From Bifidobacterium catenulatum PV20-2 (lineage in GTDB: Bacteria; Actinomycetota; Actinomycetes; Actinomycetales; Bifidobacteriaceae), in contig NZ_CP007456.1 in the NCBI RefSeq assembly GCF_000800455.1, positions 558,001 through 622,000 on the forward strand: 64,000 bases of DNA. The letters are read 5' to 3'. The position numbers and the translations under genes were made by a program. Positions 37,000 to 47,394 of this stretch are shown here, piece by piece. Under the pieces are notes generated by a model, which was not told where the DNA came from, searched no databases, and saw nothing but the letters and a program-made list of their open reading frames with translations. How positions within the stretch are numbered: the stretch's first letter is position 1; each line of letters begins with the position of its first letter.

Positions 37000-38388
37000 A
37001 TGATAAGCAAAAAAGCTCTCAAGCCGGCCGCTGCGGTGTTTGCAACGGGGGCTATGTGCGCCACGATGGCGATCGCCCCGTTCTCGCCTGCTGTTCCGCA
37101 GGCGCATGCTAATACGTATAGCAATCTGGTGAACGCGCAGAATCGGAAGTCCGACAGCGCACAGCGTGAAGTGCAGTTGCGTTCGCAGCTTTCTGGTGTG
37201 AAGTCCGATCTGGCAAACAAGATCGTCGAGCTGGACGAATTGACGAATACGAAGATTCCGGCGGCCCAGGCTCAGGTCGATGAGGCCAATGTTGCTGCTG
37301 CTTCGGCGCAAAGCGAGGCGGAGGCTGCCGCTTCCCGTTTGGAAGCGGCGAAGAAAGACAAGGAAAACCTCGAAGAGCAGATTGAGCAAACGGGCAAGGA
37401 CTACGACGACGCGCATGCGGCCGTGGCACAGATGGCTCGTGAAGACCTGCATGGTTCCGATGCATCCACTGTGATGAGCGTGGTGACAGGTTCCACGAGT
37501 ACGCAGGAATTTATTAATTCCATGCAGTCTCGTGATGCGTTGAGCCGTACCGAAGCCAATGCGGCCAGCGATGCGGCGAATACGTTGAACACGTCGATGA
37601 ACCGCAGCGAACGTCTCGCCGCCATCGAAAAGCAGATCGCCAATCTGAAAACCGCAGCTGACGAAAAAGCCGCTTCCGCGCAGCAGGCTGCTGCTTCCGC
37701 ACAGACCCAGCGCGACTCGCTTGACCAGTTGCGTGCAGAAGGCGAAACCCGCCGTGCCGAATTGGAAAGCCAACAGTCGCAGCTGAACGGCAGCGTGGCC
37801 AAACAGGCGGCGCAAACGGTTATGTTGCAGTCGCAGGTCGATTCCTTCAATCGACAGTATGCAGCCGAGCAGGCCGCAGCAGCTAATCAAAACAATGGTG
37901 GCAATCAAGGGCAGACCCAGCCAGGCAACAACAATACCAATAGTGGTGGCAACAATGTGACGCCTGCTCCCGCGCCTACTCCTACTCCTACGCCTGCTCC
38001 CGCGCCGAGTACTAATAACAATTCCGGTCAGGGAACCTCCAATGGCGATTACGGCAATGGCTACGTGGCCGGCCAGTGTACGTGGTGGGCGTACGAACGT
38101 CGTAGACAGATGGGCATCGGAACCCCCTCGTACTTGGGCAACGGTGGTCAGTGGTATCTTACCGCTTCCTCGTATGGTCTGCGAGTGGACCATAATCCGC
38201 AGGTGGGAGCGGCTCTCTCTTTCCTTCCCGGACAGGCTGGAGCAGATGGTTTCTACGGTCATGTGGCCGTTGTGGAAGCGGTGAATGGAAGCACCATCAC
38301 CATTTCCGAGATGAATGCGTCCGGCGGTCCCTACAACGTGTCGTACCGCACGCTATACAACGCGTCACAGTTCTGGTATGTGCACTGA
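37000..38388 (+). CDS. Secreted coiled-coil CHAP-domain peptidoglycan hydrolase, probable FtsEX partner
   Basis: A 462-residue exported protein: signal peptide (1-37, cleavage after QAHA), long coiled coil (about 40-290), Asn/Gly/Pro linker with [11 protein letters not shown] (about 300-345) and a C-terminal CHAP domain with Cys360 ([11 protein letters not shown]) and His421 ([11 protein letters not shown]). In streptococci, PcsB of the same design is activated by FtsEX through its coiled coil; the position right after ftsX supports that role here. GGGAGG precedes the ATG by 12 bases. It is a close paralogue of the protein encoded at 4648, sharing all domains and most CHAP residues. A terminator follows. 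Confidence 0.92.
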   Translation: MISKKALKPAAAVFATGAMCATMAIAPFSPAVPQAHANTYSNLVNAQNRKSDSAQREVQLRSQLSGVKSDLANKIVELDELTNTKIPAAQAQVDEANVAAASAQSEAEAAASRLEAAKKDKENLEEQIEQTGKDYDDAHAAVAQMAREDLHGSDASTVMSVVTGSTSTQEFINSMQSRDALSRTEANAASDAANTLNTSMNRSERLAAIEKQIANLKTAADEKAASAQQAAASAQTQRDSLDQLRAEGETRRAELESQQSQLNGSVAKQAAQTVMLQSQVDSFNRQYAAEQAAAANQNNGGNQGQTQPGNNNTNSGGNNVTPAPAPTPTPTPAPAPSTNNNSGQGTSNGDYGNGYVAGQCTWWAYERRRQMGIGTPSYLGNGGQWYLTASSYGLRVDHNPQVGAALSFLPGQAGADGFYGHVAVVEAVNGSTITISEMNASGGPYNVSYRTLYNASQFWYVH

Positions 38389-38434
38389 TTCATCAAGGAG
38401 CGTTTGAGTTTTTCCTTGAGTGTTGTGTCACGGG

Positions 38435-38468
38435 AGCGCGCCGCCTGAATCGTTGGGCGGCGCGCTTT
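38435..38468 (+). terminator. Rho-independent terminator after the CHAP gene
   Basis: AGCGCGCCGCC (38435-38445) pairs with GGCGGCGCGCT (38456-38466), followed by TTTC. Confidence 0.8.
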
Positions 38469-38531
38469 CGTGATATCGTCGATTGTTGCGTTGCAGAACA
38501 CTTCTTCGAAGAACCGGAAAGGAGGTCCGAC

Positions 38532-39011
38532 ATGGCCAAGGAGCAAGGTGTGAAGCCGATTGCACAGAACAAGAAGGCACGCCATGATTACGCCATCGAA
38601 GACAAGTATGAAGCCGGTCTGGTGTTGACCGGCACTGAGGTGAAGTCGCTTCGTGAGGGACGCGCATCGCTGGCTGAATCGTTCATCACCATCGACCGTC
38701 GTGGTGAAATGTGGCTTGAGGGGGCCAACATTCCTGAATATCTCAATGGTACGTGGAACAATCATGCCCCTAAACGCAAGCGTAAGCTGCTGCTTCATGC
38801 GGCGCAGATCGACAAGCTGGCACGTCAAAGCCAAGCCAAAGGTTTCACCATCATTCCGCTGAGCCTGTATTTCAAGGATGGCCGCGTCAAGGCGGAAATT
38901 GCGTTGGCCCGAGGCAAGAAGGAATTCGACAAGCGTCAGGCATTGCGCGAGGAACAAGATAAGCGTGAGGCGTTGCGTGCCATGCGCTATGCCAACAAGC
39001 AAGTGCGATAA
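38532..39011 (+). CDS. smpB: SsrA-binding protein SmpB
   Basis: A 159-residue partner of tmRNA in rescuing stalled ribosomes. It has the family core [33 protein letters not shown] start, GRASLAESF and [34 protein letters not shown], and a basic C-terminal tail that mimics mRNA in the A site. AAAGGAGG sits 7 bases before the ATG. No tmRNA gene is visible nearby. Its place after ftsEX-hydrolase is the usual actinobacterial order. Confidence 0.96.
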   Translation: MAKEQGVKPIAQNKKARHDYAIEDKYEAGLVLTGTEVKSLREGRASLAESFITIDRRGEMWLEGANIPEYLNGTWNNHAPKRKRKLLLHAAQIDKLARQSQAKGFTIIPLSLYFKDGRVKAEIALARGKKEFDKRQALREEQDKREALRAMRYANKQVR

Positions 39012-39014
39012 GTC

Positions 39015-39037
39015 GAAACCGGAAAATTTCCGGTTTC
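39015..39037 (+). terminator. Hairpin after smpB
   Basis: GAAACCGGAAAATTTCCGGTTTC is a near-perfect palindrome three bases after the stop. It lacks a T-run, so termination is uncertain. Confidence 0.45.
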
Positions 39038-39143
39038 ACATGCTGACATAAAGCGGTGGTCGTAATCTTTTTGTAGCTTGCCCTCTCTAATGTATGGTTC
39101 GGATTCGGTCGAATAGACCGAGCGAGATATAGGAGAAAAGGAT

Positions 39144-40091
39144 ATGGAAGCGAAGAAAAGTCTGAAGGCGGCTGCCGCGTGTGCGCTGAGCGTTGCGATG
39201 CTGTTCGCTGGAGCGGCATGCGGCACCAGTGATGGAAGCGACGATGCGGCTTCGTCCGATAGCGGTTCGAAATCGAGCGAACTGAAGGGTTATGACGTTT
39301 CGTCGGTGCAGAAAGACGATGACATCGCCAAACTGTTGCCTGACTATGTGACGAAGGACGGCAAGCTCACCATCGGCATGGACACGTCGTACGCTCCCGC
39401 CGAATTCCTTGCGGAGGACGGCAAGACTCCGGTCGGTTTCGATGTCGATATCGCCAAGGCTTTGGCGCAGGTGTTCGGCCTTGAAGCGGATCCGGAAACC
39501 GCGAATTTCGATTCGATCATTCCATCGGTCGGATCCAAGTACGATATCGGCATTTCGTCGTTCACCGTGACCAAGGAACGTTTGGAAGCGGTTGATTTCG
39601 TAAGCCATTTCGATGCCGGATCGGCATGGGCCGTGAAGAAAGGCAATCCGAACAAGATCGACACGTCCGATCTGTGCGGCAAGAAGGTGGCCGTGCAGAC
39701 TGCAACCATGCAGGAGACCGAAGCGAACAAGATGGCCAAGCAATGCGAGGCCGACGACAAGGATAAGCTTGAAGTGATCTCCAGCAAGCTGCAGACCGAT
39801 GTGACCACGAACGTTGTTACCGGCAAGGCTGACGTGTTCTATGCCGATTCGCCGGTTGCGGGCTATGCCATCGCGCAGACCGATGGACAGCTGGAAACAT
39901 TGGGCAAGGTCGAAGGCGTCGCCCCGGAAGGCATCGTCATCAAAAAAGGCGACAGCCAGATGGATGAGGCCGTGCAGAAGGCCGTGCAGAAGCTCATCGA
40001 CGACGGTACGTATCTGAAGATCCTCAAGTATTGGGGTGTCGAGGACGGTGCCATCAAAACGTCGGAAATCAATACGCCGGGCGCCGAATGA
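39144..40091 (+). CDS. Polar amino-acid ABC transporter, binding lipoprotein (copy 1 of 3)
   Basis: A 315-residue lipoprotein (lipobox AGAAC, Cys26) with a SBP_bac_3 fold, as in glutamine, cystine or arginine binding proteins: LTIGMDTSYAPAEF, VGFDVDIAKAL, SKYDIGISSFTVTKERLEAVDFV and a C-terminal YLKILKYWGVEDGAI. It is followed by its own terminator, and the next two genes encode paralogues. An 83-bp stretch (39355-39437) is identical to copy 2. It presumably docks on the permease encoded at 42541. AGGAGAAAAGGAT precedes the ATG. Confidence 0.9.
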   Translation: MEAKKSLKAAAACALSVAMLFAGAACGTSDGSDDAASSDSGSKSSELKGYDVSSVQKDDDIAKLLPDYVTKDGKLTIGMDTSYAPAEFLAEDGKTPVGFDVDIAKALAQVFGLEADPETANFDSIIPSVGSKYDIGISSFTVTKERLEAVDFVSHFDAGSAWAVKKGNPNKIDTSDLCGKKVAVQTATMQETEANKMAKQCEADDKDKLEVISSKLQTDVTTNVVTGKADVFYADSPVAGYAIAQTDGQLETLGKVEGVAPEGIVIKKGDSQMDEAVQKAVQKLIDDGTYLKILKYWGVEDGAIKTSEINTPGAE

Positions 40092-40157
40092 TTCCATGAT
40101 TGAACCGTCTGCGGGTCAGACGGTTTCAAATCGCCTAGCTGGCGACGTGCCGGGAAC

Positions 40158-40203
40158 AAAGCGGGTTTTGATCATATTGTGATATGGCAAAACCCGCTTT
40201 TTC
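40158..40203 (+). terminator. Rho-independent terminator after binding protein 1
   Basis: AAAGCGGGTTTTG (40158-40170) pairs perfectly with CAAAACCCGCTTT (40188-40200), then TT. A smaller hairpin, AACCGTCTG with CAGACGGTTT (40103-40125), precedes it. Confidence 0.85.
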
Positions 40204-40333
40204 GTAAGGGAAAACGGCATATCGAATAGAGTTTGCGTGCTATTAACGTGGCCGTAGCAATCGTTTTCTATGTTGCCTGCAGAACTTCGGTTCGGCCGTA
40301 TTCATACGGTTGGTGATGAAGAGAGGATTCGCG

Positions 40334-41275
40334 ATGGCTTTCAATAATCTGAGGAAACTCGCTGTTTTTGCACTAAGCTCCGCCATGATCGTTTCGTTGG
40401 GTGCGTGCGGCACATCGGAAAAGTCCGATTCCGCGGCTTCCGGCGATTCTGAGTCGTCGTCGAACACCACCGGTTATGACGTTTCCGGCGTGACGAAGGA
40501 TGACGATATAGCCGCGATGCTGCCGAAATCAGTCGCCAAGGACGGCAAGCTCACCATCGGCATGGACACGTCGTACGCTCCCGCCGAATTCCTTGCGGAG
40601 GACGGCAAGACTCCGGTCGGCTTCGATGTCGATATCGCGAAGGCGCTCGCCAATATGTTCGGTCTTGAGACTGTGCCGCAAACGTCGAATTTCGATTCGA
40701 TCATTCCATCGATCGGCACCAAGTACGATATCGGCATTTCGTCGTTCACCATCACGCCTGAGCGGATGGAAGCCGTCGATTTCGTGAGCATGTTCAAGGC
40801 CGGTTCCACGTGGGTGGTGAAGAAGGGCAATCCGAACAAGGTCGATACTTCCAACCTGTGCGGCTTGAAGATTGCGGTGCAGACGGGTACCACGCAGGAA
40901 GAGGAAGTCAACGCGGCCGCCAAACAATGCAAGGCCGACGGCAAGTCCGAAGTGCAGATTCTGTCGAATAAGCTGCAGACCGATGTGACCACGAACGTGG
41001 CGACGGGCAAGGCCGACGTATTCTATGCCGATTCGCCGGTTGCCGGCTATGCCATCGCGCAAACCGAAGATACGCTAGAAGCCCTCGGCGAGGATGTCGG
41101 CGTGACCAAGGAGGCCGTGGCGATCAAGAAGGGCGATTCCGATACCGCCAAGGCGGTGCAGGCCGCACTGCAGAAGCTCATGGATGACGGCACGTATATG
41201 AAGATCCTCAAGCATTGGGGCGTGGAGAACGGAGCGATTGACAAAGCCGAAATCAATCCGACCGACCTCGGCTGA
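40334..41275 (+). CDS. Polar amino-acid ABC transporter, binding lipoprotein (copy 2 of 3)
   Basis: A 313-residue lipoprotein (lipobox SLGAC, Cys25) of the SBP_bac_3 family, closely similar to copies 1 and 3 over its whole length, including DGKLTIGMDTSYAPAEFLAE and KYDIGISSFTITPERMEAVDF. Start ATG 40334 is chosen for AGAGGA at 40322-40327; ATGs at 40316 upstream lack this spacing. It is flanked by terminators on both sides, so it is probably an independent unit with its own promoter in the 240-bp gap. Ligand unknown. Confidence 0.9.
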   Translation: MAFNNLRKLAVFALSSAMIVSLGACGTSEKSDSAASGDSESSSNTTGYDVSGVTKDDDIAAMLPKSVAKDGKLTIGMDTSYAPAEFLAEDGKTPVGFDVDIAKALANMFGLETVPQTSNFDSIIPSIGTKYDIGISSFTITPERMEAVDFVSMFKAGSTWVVKKGNPNKVDTSNLCGLKIAVQTGTTQEEEVNAAAKQCKADGKSEVQILSNKLQTDVTTNVATGKADVFYADSPVAGYAIAQTEDTLEALGEDVGVTKEAVAIKKGDSDTAKAVQAALQKLMDDGTYMKILKHWGVENGAIDKAEINPTDLG

Positions 41276-41330
41276 ACGATCAAACGTAAGGCAGGCATCG
41301 CATACGGCGATACTGTGAAGCTGATATGAC

Positions 41331-41369
41331 GGAAGGCATGCGGATCGAATCCGCGTGTCTTCCATTTTT
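41331..41369 (+). terminator. Rho-independent terminator after binding protein 2
   Basis: GGAAGGCATGCGGAT pairs with ATCCGCGTGTCTTCC (15 bp, two G-U), followed by TTTTT at 41365-41369. Confidence 0.85.
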
Positions 41370-41435
41370 CGTATATGGATTTTCCGTGATTTGATGGAGC
41401 TTCATCGCGCGATTCTTGGCTGATACGTAAGGTTT

Positions 41436-41465
41436 GCGCAATGTAACGTACATGTAGCATTGCGC
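41436..41465. promoter_or_regulatory. Palindrome upstream of binding protein 3 operon
   Basis: GCGCAATG (41436-41443) and CATTGCGC (41458-41465) form a perfect 8-bp dyad with a 14-bp centre, about 90 bp before the third binding-protein gene. It is not a terminator (no T-run) and could be the operator of the transport operon. No copy was seen before genes 1 and 2. Confidence 0.45.
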
Positions 41466-41556
41466 TCTTATCGTGCCTATTTGAGATACTGAGGTTCTCT
41501 GCAACCGAATGGCGTTGAGATTTTCGGTATGGCAATGAAGAGATAAGAAGAAGGAT

Positions 41557-42495
41557 ATGCGTATCATGTCTTTGAAGATCAAGTCCGTTGTGGCGCTTGC
41601 GCTGAGTGCGGCGATGTTGTTTTCCACTGCCGCTTGTGGCACCTCCGAGGCGTCCAATTCCGGTGATTCGTCGGATTCATCGAACACTACCACCGGTTAC
41701 GATGTCAGCACCATTAAAAAAGATGACGAGCTGGCCAAGCTGGTTTCGTCCGGCGATTTGGTGAAGGAAGGCGAGCTTTCCGCCGGTATGGAGCTTTCGT
41801 ACGCTCCGGCTGAATTCTATGCCGAAGACGGCAAGACTCCGGTCGGCTATGATATCGACATGACCAAGGCCATCGCCAAGACGCTTGGTTTGAAGCCAAA
41901 CATCGTGTCTTCCATGTTCGACACCATCATTCCTTCCATTGGCTCCAAGTATGATCTGGGCATCACCGCCATGACCATCACCGAAGAGCGTATGCAGTCC
42001 GTGGATTTCGTGAGCTACTACCGTGCAGGTTCCACGTGGGCCGTGAAGAAGGGCAATCCGAAGAAGCTTGACACTTCCGACATGTGCGGCGCGAAGATCG
42101 CGGTGCAGACCGGCACCGTGCAGGAAGAGGAAGCCAACACCATCGCCAAAGGATGCGAGGCCGATAACAAGGCCGAAGTGATGTCGTACAAGCGTCAGGC
42201 CGAAGCGGCCACCGCAGTGGCTACGGGTAAGGCCGATGCGTTCTATGCTGATTCGCCGGTCGCTGGCTATGCCATCTCCCAGACCGACGGACAGCTTGAA
42301 GCCTTGGGTGACGTCGAAGGTGTGGCCAAGCAGGGCATCGCTGTCAAGAAGGGCAACACCCAGCTTGCTGAAGCCGTGCAGAAGGCCGTACAGAAGCTGA
42401 TGGACGATGGCACGTATATGAAGATCCTCAAGCATTGGGGTGTGGAATCCGGCGCTCTCGACAAGGCTGAGATCAACCCGACCGATCTCGACTGA
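41557..42495 (+). CDS. Polar amino-acid ABC transporter, binding lipoprotein (copy 3 of 3)
   Basis: A 312-residue lipoprotein (lipobox STAAC, Cys27), SBP_bac_3 family. It is more diverged than copies 1 and 2 from each other: ELSYAPAEFYAEDGKTPVGYDIDMTKAIAK-like motifs replace the shared block. It is the copy joined to the transporter: no terminator separates it from the permease gene 45 bp downstream. AAGAAGGAT precedes ATG 41557; a second ATG at 41566 is possible. Differences around the ligand pocket suggest a different amino-acid preference from copies 1 and 2. Confidence 0.9.
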   Translation: MRIMSLKIKSVVALALSAAMLFSTAACGTSEASNSGDSSDSSNTTTGYDVSTIKKDDELAKLVSSGDLVKEGELSAGMELSYAPAEFYAEDGKTPVGYDIDMTKAIAKTLGLKPNIVSSMFDTIIPSIGSKYDLGITAMTITEERMQSVDFVSYYRAGSTWAVKKGNPKKLDTSDMCGAKIAVQTGTVQEEEANTIAKGCEADNKAEVMSYKRQAEAATAVATGKADAFYADSPVAGYAISQTDGQLEALGDVEGVAKQGIAVKKGNTQLAEAVQKAVQKLMDDGTYMKILKHWGVESGALDKAEINPTDLD

Positions 42496-42540
42496 TCTCA
42501 TCCCCACTATTTACATCAACAACGGAGGAACTGAAGCATC

Positions 42541-43524
42541 ATGGCGAAGAAACAGATCGACGGCGACGGCCTCGATATTCCGAATCGCATCAAGGCGCTG
42601 CCGGTTAAGCGTACGGGCCCGATTGTGGCGGCGGTCATCGTTGCTCTGCTCGCCGCCATGCTGCTGCAGGGCCTGATCACCAATCCGCGTTTCGAATGGA
42701 ATGTGGTCTGGAAGTACCTGTTCGACGAGAATGTGCTCGAAGGCATCAAATACACGCTGCTGCTGACGGTCATTTCCATGGTCATCGCCATTATTCTGGC
42801 AGTGATCCTGGCCGTGATGCGCAAGTCCATCAATCCGGTGCTGCGTGGCGTGAGCTGGTTCTACATTTGGTTCTTCCGTGGCACCCCTGTGTATACGCAG
42901 CTGGTGTTCTGGGGTCTGTTCGCCGTGTTGGTGCCTCGCATCGGCGTGGGCATTCCGTTCACTTCCATTGAATTCTGGAGCATTGACTCGCAGTCCGTCA
43001 TTACCGCGTTCAACGCGGCATGGCTGGGTCTCGCATTGAACGAAGCGGCATATCTGGCTGAAATCGTGCGTGCGGGTCTTGAAGCCGTCGATCCGGGTCA
43101 GACCGAAGCGGCCAAGGCGCTGGGCATGAAGCGTTCCATGATTATGCGTCGCGTGGTGCTTCCTCAGGCCATGCGCATCATCATTCCGCCGACCGGCAAC
43201 GAGTTCATCGGCATGTTGAAGACCACCTCGCTGGTCAACGCCGTGCCGTTCACGTTGGAACTGCAGTTCGCCACCACCGCAATCGCAACCCGACTGTACA
43301 AGCCGATTCCGCTGCTGATCGTGGCCTGCATCTGGTACTTGGTGATCACCTCCATTCTGATGGTGCTGCAGTCTCGCCTGGAGAAGCATTTCGGCAAGGG
43401 CTTCGATGCGCGACCGGCCGGCGCGCGCGGCAAGCAGCCGCCGCTGCCGGGCAAAACCGGAGGCGAACCGAAAGACGATATCGCCAAGCAGAACGAGGCA
43501 ACGTTCGCGGGCATGACCGCGTGA
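42541..43524 (+). CDS. Polar amino-acid ABC transporter permease
   Basis: A 327-residue HisM/GlnP-type membrane permease with about five to six helices (starting near residue 29) and the EAA loop LEAVDPGQTEAAKALGMKRSMIMRRVVLPQAMRI (given here only as its location, about 180-213). YIWFFRGTPVYTQL is a family signature. The C-terminus carries an extra Lys/Gly/Pro-rich cytosolic tail of about 45 residues. GGAGG lies 12 bases before the ATG. It probably forms a homodimer, since only one permease gene is present, and serves all three binding proteins upstream. Confidence 0.92.
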   Translation: MAKKQIDGDGLDIPNRIKALPVKRTGPIVAAVIVALLAAMLLQGLITNPRFEWNVVWKYLFDENVLEGIKYTLLLTVISMVIAIILAVILAVMRKSINPVLRGVSWFYIWFFRGTPVYTQLVFWGLFAVLVPRIGVGIPFTSIEFWSIDSQSVITAFNAAWLGLALNEAAYLAEIVRAGLEAVDPGQTEAAKALGMKRSMIMRRVVLPQAMRIIIPPTGNEFIGMLKTTSLVNAVPFTLELQFATTAIATRLYKPIPLLIVACIWYLVITSILMVLQSRLEKHFGKGFDARPAGARGKQPPLPGKTGGEPKDDIAKQNEATFAGMTA

Positions 43525-43536
43525 GGGGAGTGAGCA

Positions 43537-44331
<795 letters not shown>

Positions 44332-44405
44332 ATCGCCGTAGGCATAATCGTTAAGGATCAGACATCTCTTCGTCGCAAGAATTGCGATCAAGGGAATAAC
44401 CGAAG

Positions 44406-44444
44406 AAAATCCCCATGTTGAAAACTGTCGGCATGGGGATTTTT
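44406..44444 (+). terminator. Rho-independent terminator of the amino-acid transport operon
   Basis: AAAATCCCCATG (44407-44418) pairs with CATGGGGATTTT (44432-44443), followed by T. Confidence 0.88.
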
Positions 44445-44523
44445 GTGTTCATATATCAAAGGTTCGGCGCGATGAGCGGTTTCGTTTCGAAAATGACACC
44501 ATTACCCGATAAGCTGAGGTGTT

Positions 44524-46416
44524 ATGTGTGGAATCGTAGGATATGCAGGAAATGTGGAAACCGCGTGCGGCAAGCCGTTGGAAGTGTGCCTCCAAGGCCT
44601 ACAGCGTTTGGAATACCGCGGGTATGATTCGGCCGGTGTGGCGCTGACCGCGCCCGGCATGGACCATGTGGAAGTGCGCAAGAAGGCGGGGCGCCTCGCC
44701 AATCTGATCGAAGACGTGGAACGCAATCCAATGCCGATGGCCACCGTGGGCATCGGACACACCCGTTGGGCCACCAACGGCGTGCCGAATGACATCAACG
44801 CGCATCCGCATACTTCGCGTGACGGCAAGGTCGCCATCATTCATAATGGCATCATCGAAAACGCCTCTCAGCTGCGTCTTGATCTGCAGACGGAAGGTTA
44901 CCGTTTCTCATCGGAAACCGATACGGAGGTCGCGGCGAAACTGCTAGGCAAAATCAGCGAGAAAATCGTTGAGGAAACCGGCAAGCCCGACCTGTTCAAG
45001 GCCGTGCGACGCTTGGCGCGCATGCTGGAAGGCGCGTTCACGATTCTCGCCACCGACTGCCGTCAGCCGGGTATCGTGGTCGGCGCCCGCCATGATTCGC
45101 CGCTGGTGGTTGGTCTTGGCGAAGGTGAGAATTTTCTCGGTTCCGATGTGGCCGCGTTCGTCGCCTACACGAAGCGTGCCATGGAAATCAACCAGGATCA
45201 GGCCGTGATGGTGTCCGCCGATAAGGTCGTGGTGTCTGATTTCATGGGCAACATCGTGGCCGATCCAAAGACCTACACCGTGGATTGGGATGCTTCCGCG
45301 GCCGAAAAGGGCGGTTGGGACTCCTTCATGGACAAGGAGATCCACGAAGGGCCGGCGGCGGTGCAGCGCACGCTGTTGGGACGTCTCGGCAAGGACGGCA
45401 ATCTCAATCTTGACGAGGTTCGCATCGACGAGCATGATTTCAAGGCGATCGACAAGATTATCGTCATCGCCTGCGGTACCGCCGCCTATGCGGGCATGGT
45501 GGCCAAGTACGCCATCGAGCATTGGGTGCGTATTCCGGTGGAAGTGGAACTCGCCCACGAATTCCGCTATCGTGATCCGATTCTCACCCCGCGCACGTTG
45601 GTGGTGGCCATTTCGCAGTCCGGTGAAACCATGGATACGCTGATGGCATTGCGTCACGCGCGTGAGCAGGGTTCGAAAGTGCTGGCCATCTGCAACACGC
45701 AGGGCGCGTCCATTCCGCGTGAATCCGACGCGGTGCTGTACACGCACGCAGGTCCGGAAGTGGCGGTCGCCTCCACCAAGGCGTTCGTGGCGCAGATTAC
45801 TGCCGCCTACGTGCTTGGCTTGTATTTGGCGCAGGTCAAGGGTGCAATGTTCCGCGACGAGATCGCGCAGACGTTGGATTCCCTCAAAGACATGCCTCGC
45901 AAGATCCAGTGGATTCTTGACACGCAGACCAAGACCGTGCATGATGCGGCCGCGCAGATGATCGATGCGAAGTCCTTCCTGTTCCTGGGCCGTCATGTCG
46001 GCTACCCGGTCGCGATGGAAGGCGCGTTGAAATTGAAGGAAATCGCCTACACCTTCACCGAAGGTTTTGCGGCCGGCGAGCTCAAGCACGGTCCGATCGC
46101 ATTGGTGGACGAAGATGAACCGGTAGTATTCATCGTGCCGCCGGCGCGTGGCCGCAATGTGCTGCACGCCAAGGTCATTTCCGGTATCGAAGAGGTCAAG
46201 GCCCGTGGCGCGTACATTATCGCCGTGGCCGAAGAGAATGACCCCGATGTTGAACGCTATGCGGACGTGGTGTTCTGGCGCCCGGCCTGCCCGACGCTGA
46301 TGAGCCCGCTGGTGGATGTGGTGCCGCTGCAGCTATTCGCCATGGACATGGCCAAGCTGAAGAATTACGACGTTGACAAGCCGCGTAATCTCGCCAAATC
46401 CGTCACCGTGGAGTAA
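44524..46416 (+). CDS. glmS: Glutamine-fructose-6-phosphate aminotransferase (isomerizing)
   Basis: A 630-residue enzyme that makes glucosamine 6-phosphate, the entry to UDP-GlcNAc and peptidoglycan. The N-terminal Ntn glutaminase starts with the Cys nucleophile (MCGIVGYAG) and has RLEYRGYDSAG and GIGHTRWATNG; two SIS domains follow (IVIACGTAAYAGMVAKY; FLFLGRHVGYPVAMEGALKLKE); it ends NLAKSVTVE. There is no ribozyme-like leader in the short upstream gap. GAGG is 5 bases before the ATG. The RluA-like gene follows within 11 bp. Confidence 0.97.
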   Translation: MCGIVGYAGNVETACGKPLEVCLQGLQRLEYRGYDSAGVALTAPGMDHVEVRKKAGRLANLIEDVERNPMPMATVGIGHTRWATNGVPNDINAHPHTSRDGKVAIIHNGIIENASQLRLDLQTEGYRFSSETDTEVAAKLLGKISEKIVEETGKPDLFKAVRRLARMLEGAFTILATDCRQPGIVVGARHDSPLVVGLGEGENFLGSDVAAFVAYTKRAMEINQDQAVMVSADKVVVSDFMGNIVADPKTYTVDWDASAAEKGGWDSFMDKEIHEGPAAVQRTLLGRLGKDGNLNLDEVRIDEHDFKAIDKIIVIACGTAAYAGMVAKYAIEHWVRIPVEVELAHEFRYRDPILTPRTLVVAISQSGETMDTLMALRHAREQGSKVLAICNTQGASIPRESDAVLYTHAGPEVAVASTKAFVAQITAAYVLGLYLAQVKGAMFRDEIAQTLDSLKDMPRKIQWILDTQTKTVHDAAAQMIDAKSFLFLGRHVGYPVAMEGALKLKEIAYTFTEGFAAGELKHGPIALVDEDEPVVFIVPPARGRNVLHAKVISGIEEVKARGAYIIAVAEENDPDVERYADVVFWRPACPTLMSPLVDVVPLQLFAMDMAKLKNYDVDKPRNLAKSVTVE

Positions 46417-46427
46417 TCGTTCATACG

Positions 46428-47180
46428 ATGCGTCAACAGCGTCAGCAGAAGAGGCATCGTTACGTTCTTGAAGAGCCTCATATTCCGTTCGAATATGGGG
46501 TTCTTTACGAGAACGATGCGATTATCGTGGTTGACAAGCCGCATTTTCTCGCCACCACACCGCGTGGCATGTGGTATCGCGAAACCGCGTTGATCCGACT
46601 TCGGGAACAGTATGGCGAACCCGATATTGTTCCCGCACACCGTTTGGACCGACTTACCGCAGGTATCGTCGTATTTGTGCGCAAACCGGAATTGCGTGGC
46701 GCTTACCAAATGCTGTTCCAGAATCGCAAAACCATCAAAACCTATGAATGTTTGGCGCCGCTTGCCCCCGAACGTCATCCGCAGTACGGAACAATCGTAA
46801 GAATCGACAGGCACCAACCATTTCCGGCAATCCGAGCATCGCATATTTGCAAGGATCGCGGGCGACTTCAGGCGTACGAAATTCCGGAAACCGTCAATGC
46901 GCAAACGTTGATTGAGCGGGGGAGCGCGGTACGTTGCGTCGACGGCAAAGCATATGTGAATTATGTGCTGCACCCGAAAACCGGCAAAACGCACCAGTTG
47001 CGTGTGCATATGAATTCGTTGGGCTTGCCGATTTTGGGCGATGATTTCTATCCGAATATTGTGCAGCATTCTTACGATGATTTCTCGCAGCCGTTGGAAT
47101 TAGTGGCTCGTGAATTACGTTTCGACGATCCAGTGACGGGAGAGCCTCGTACATTCGTTTCGAAAGTGCCGCTTGGCTGA
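46428..47180 (+). CDS. RluA-family RNA pseudouridine synthase
   Basis: A 250-residue enzyme. The catalytic motif HRLDRLTAGIVVFVR holds the Asp, preceded by IIVVDKPHFLATTPRG and followed by the C-terminal KTGKTHQLRVHMNSLGLPILGDDFY. It has no S4 domain. Members modify uridines in 23S rRNA or tRNA; the target cannot be assigned. It follows glmS closely and may be co-transcribed. Length is typical of the short, S4-less members. Confidence 0.92.
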   Translation: MRQQRQQKRHRYVLEEPHIPFEYGVLYENDAIIVVDKPHFLATTPRGMWYRETALIRLREQYGEPDIVPAHRLDRLTAGIVVFVRKPELRGAYQMLFQNRKTIKTYECLAPLAPERHPQYGTIVRIDRHQPFPAIRASHICKDRGRLQAYEIPETVNAQTLIERGSAVRCVDGKAYVNYVLHPKTGKTHQLRVHMNSLGLPILGDDFYPNIVQHSYDDFSQPLELVARELRFDDPVTGEPRTFVSKVPLG

Positions 47181-47291
47181 TTAACAGTCTGATCAGCAGG
47201 TATTGCTCGCGGAATAAAGATATATAAAAACTGTCCATCGCTGTACTCATATTTGACCGCATCGCTATGGCGTGTTGAAGTTGCGCGTCCC

Positions 47292-47297
47292 TATAAT
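47292..47297 (+). promoter_or_regulatory. Candidate -10 box of sstT
   Basis: A perfect TATAAT lies about 100 bp before the sstT start. The matching -35 is poor, so this is a weak call. Confidence 0.3.
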
Positions 47298-47394
47298 TGG
47301 ACACTTTACATTTCGTGTTATCAAGCGTGATTAGGATGTGCTCTTGTTGTGCTGGCTGGCAAAGGCAAGCCGGCTGGAAAGAACGAGAGAGAAT

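Noticed and set aside
44332-44523. glmS ribozyme/riboswitch leader
   Set aside because: The short gap contains a terminator and no sequence resembling the ribozyme core, which is known mainly from Firmicutes.
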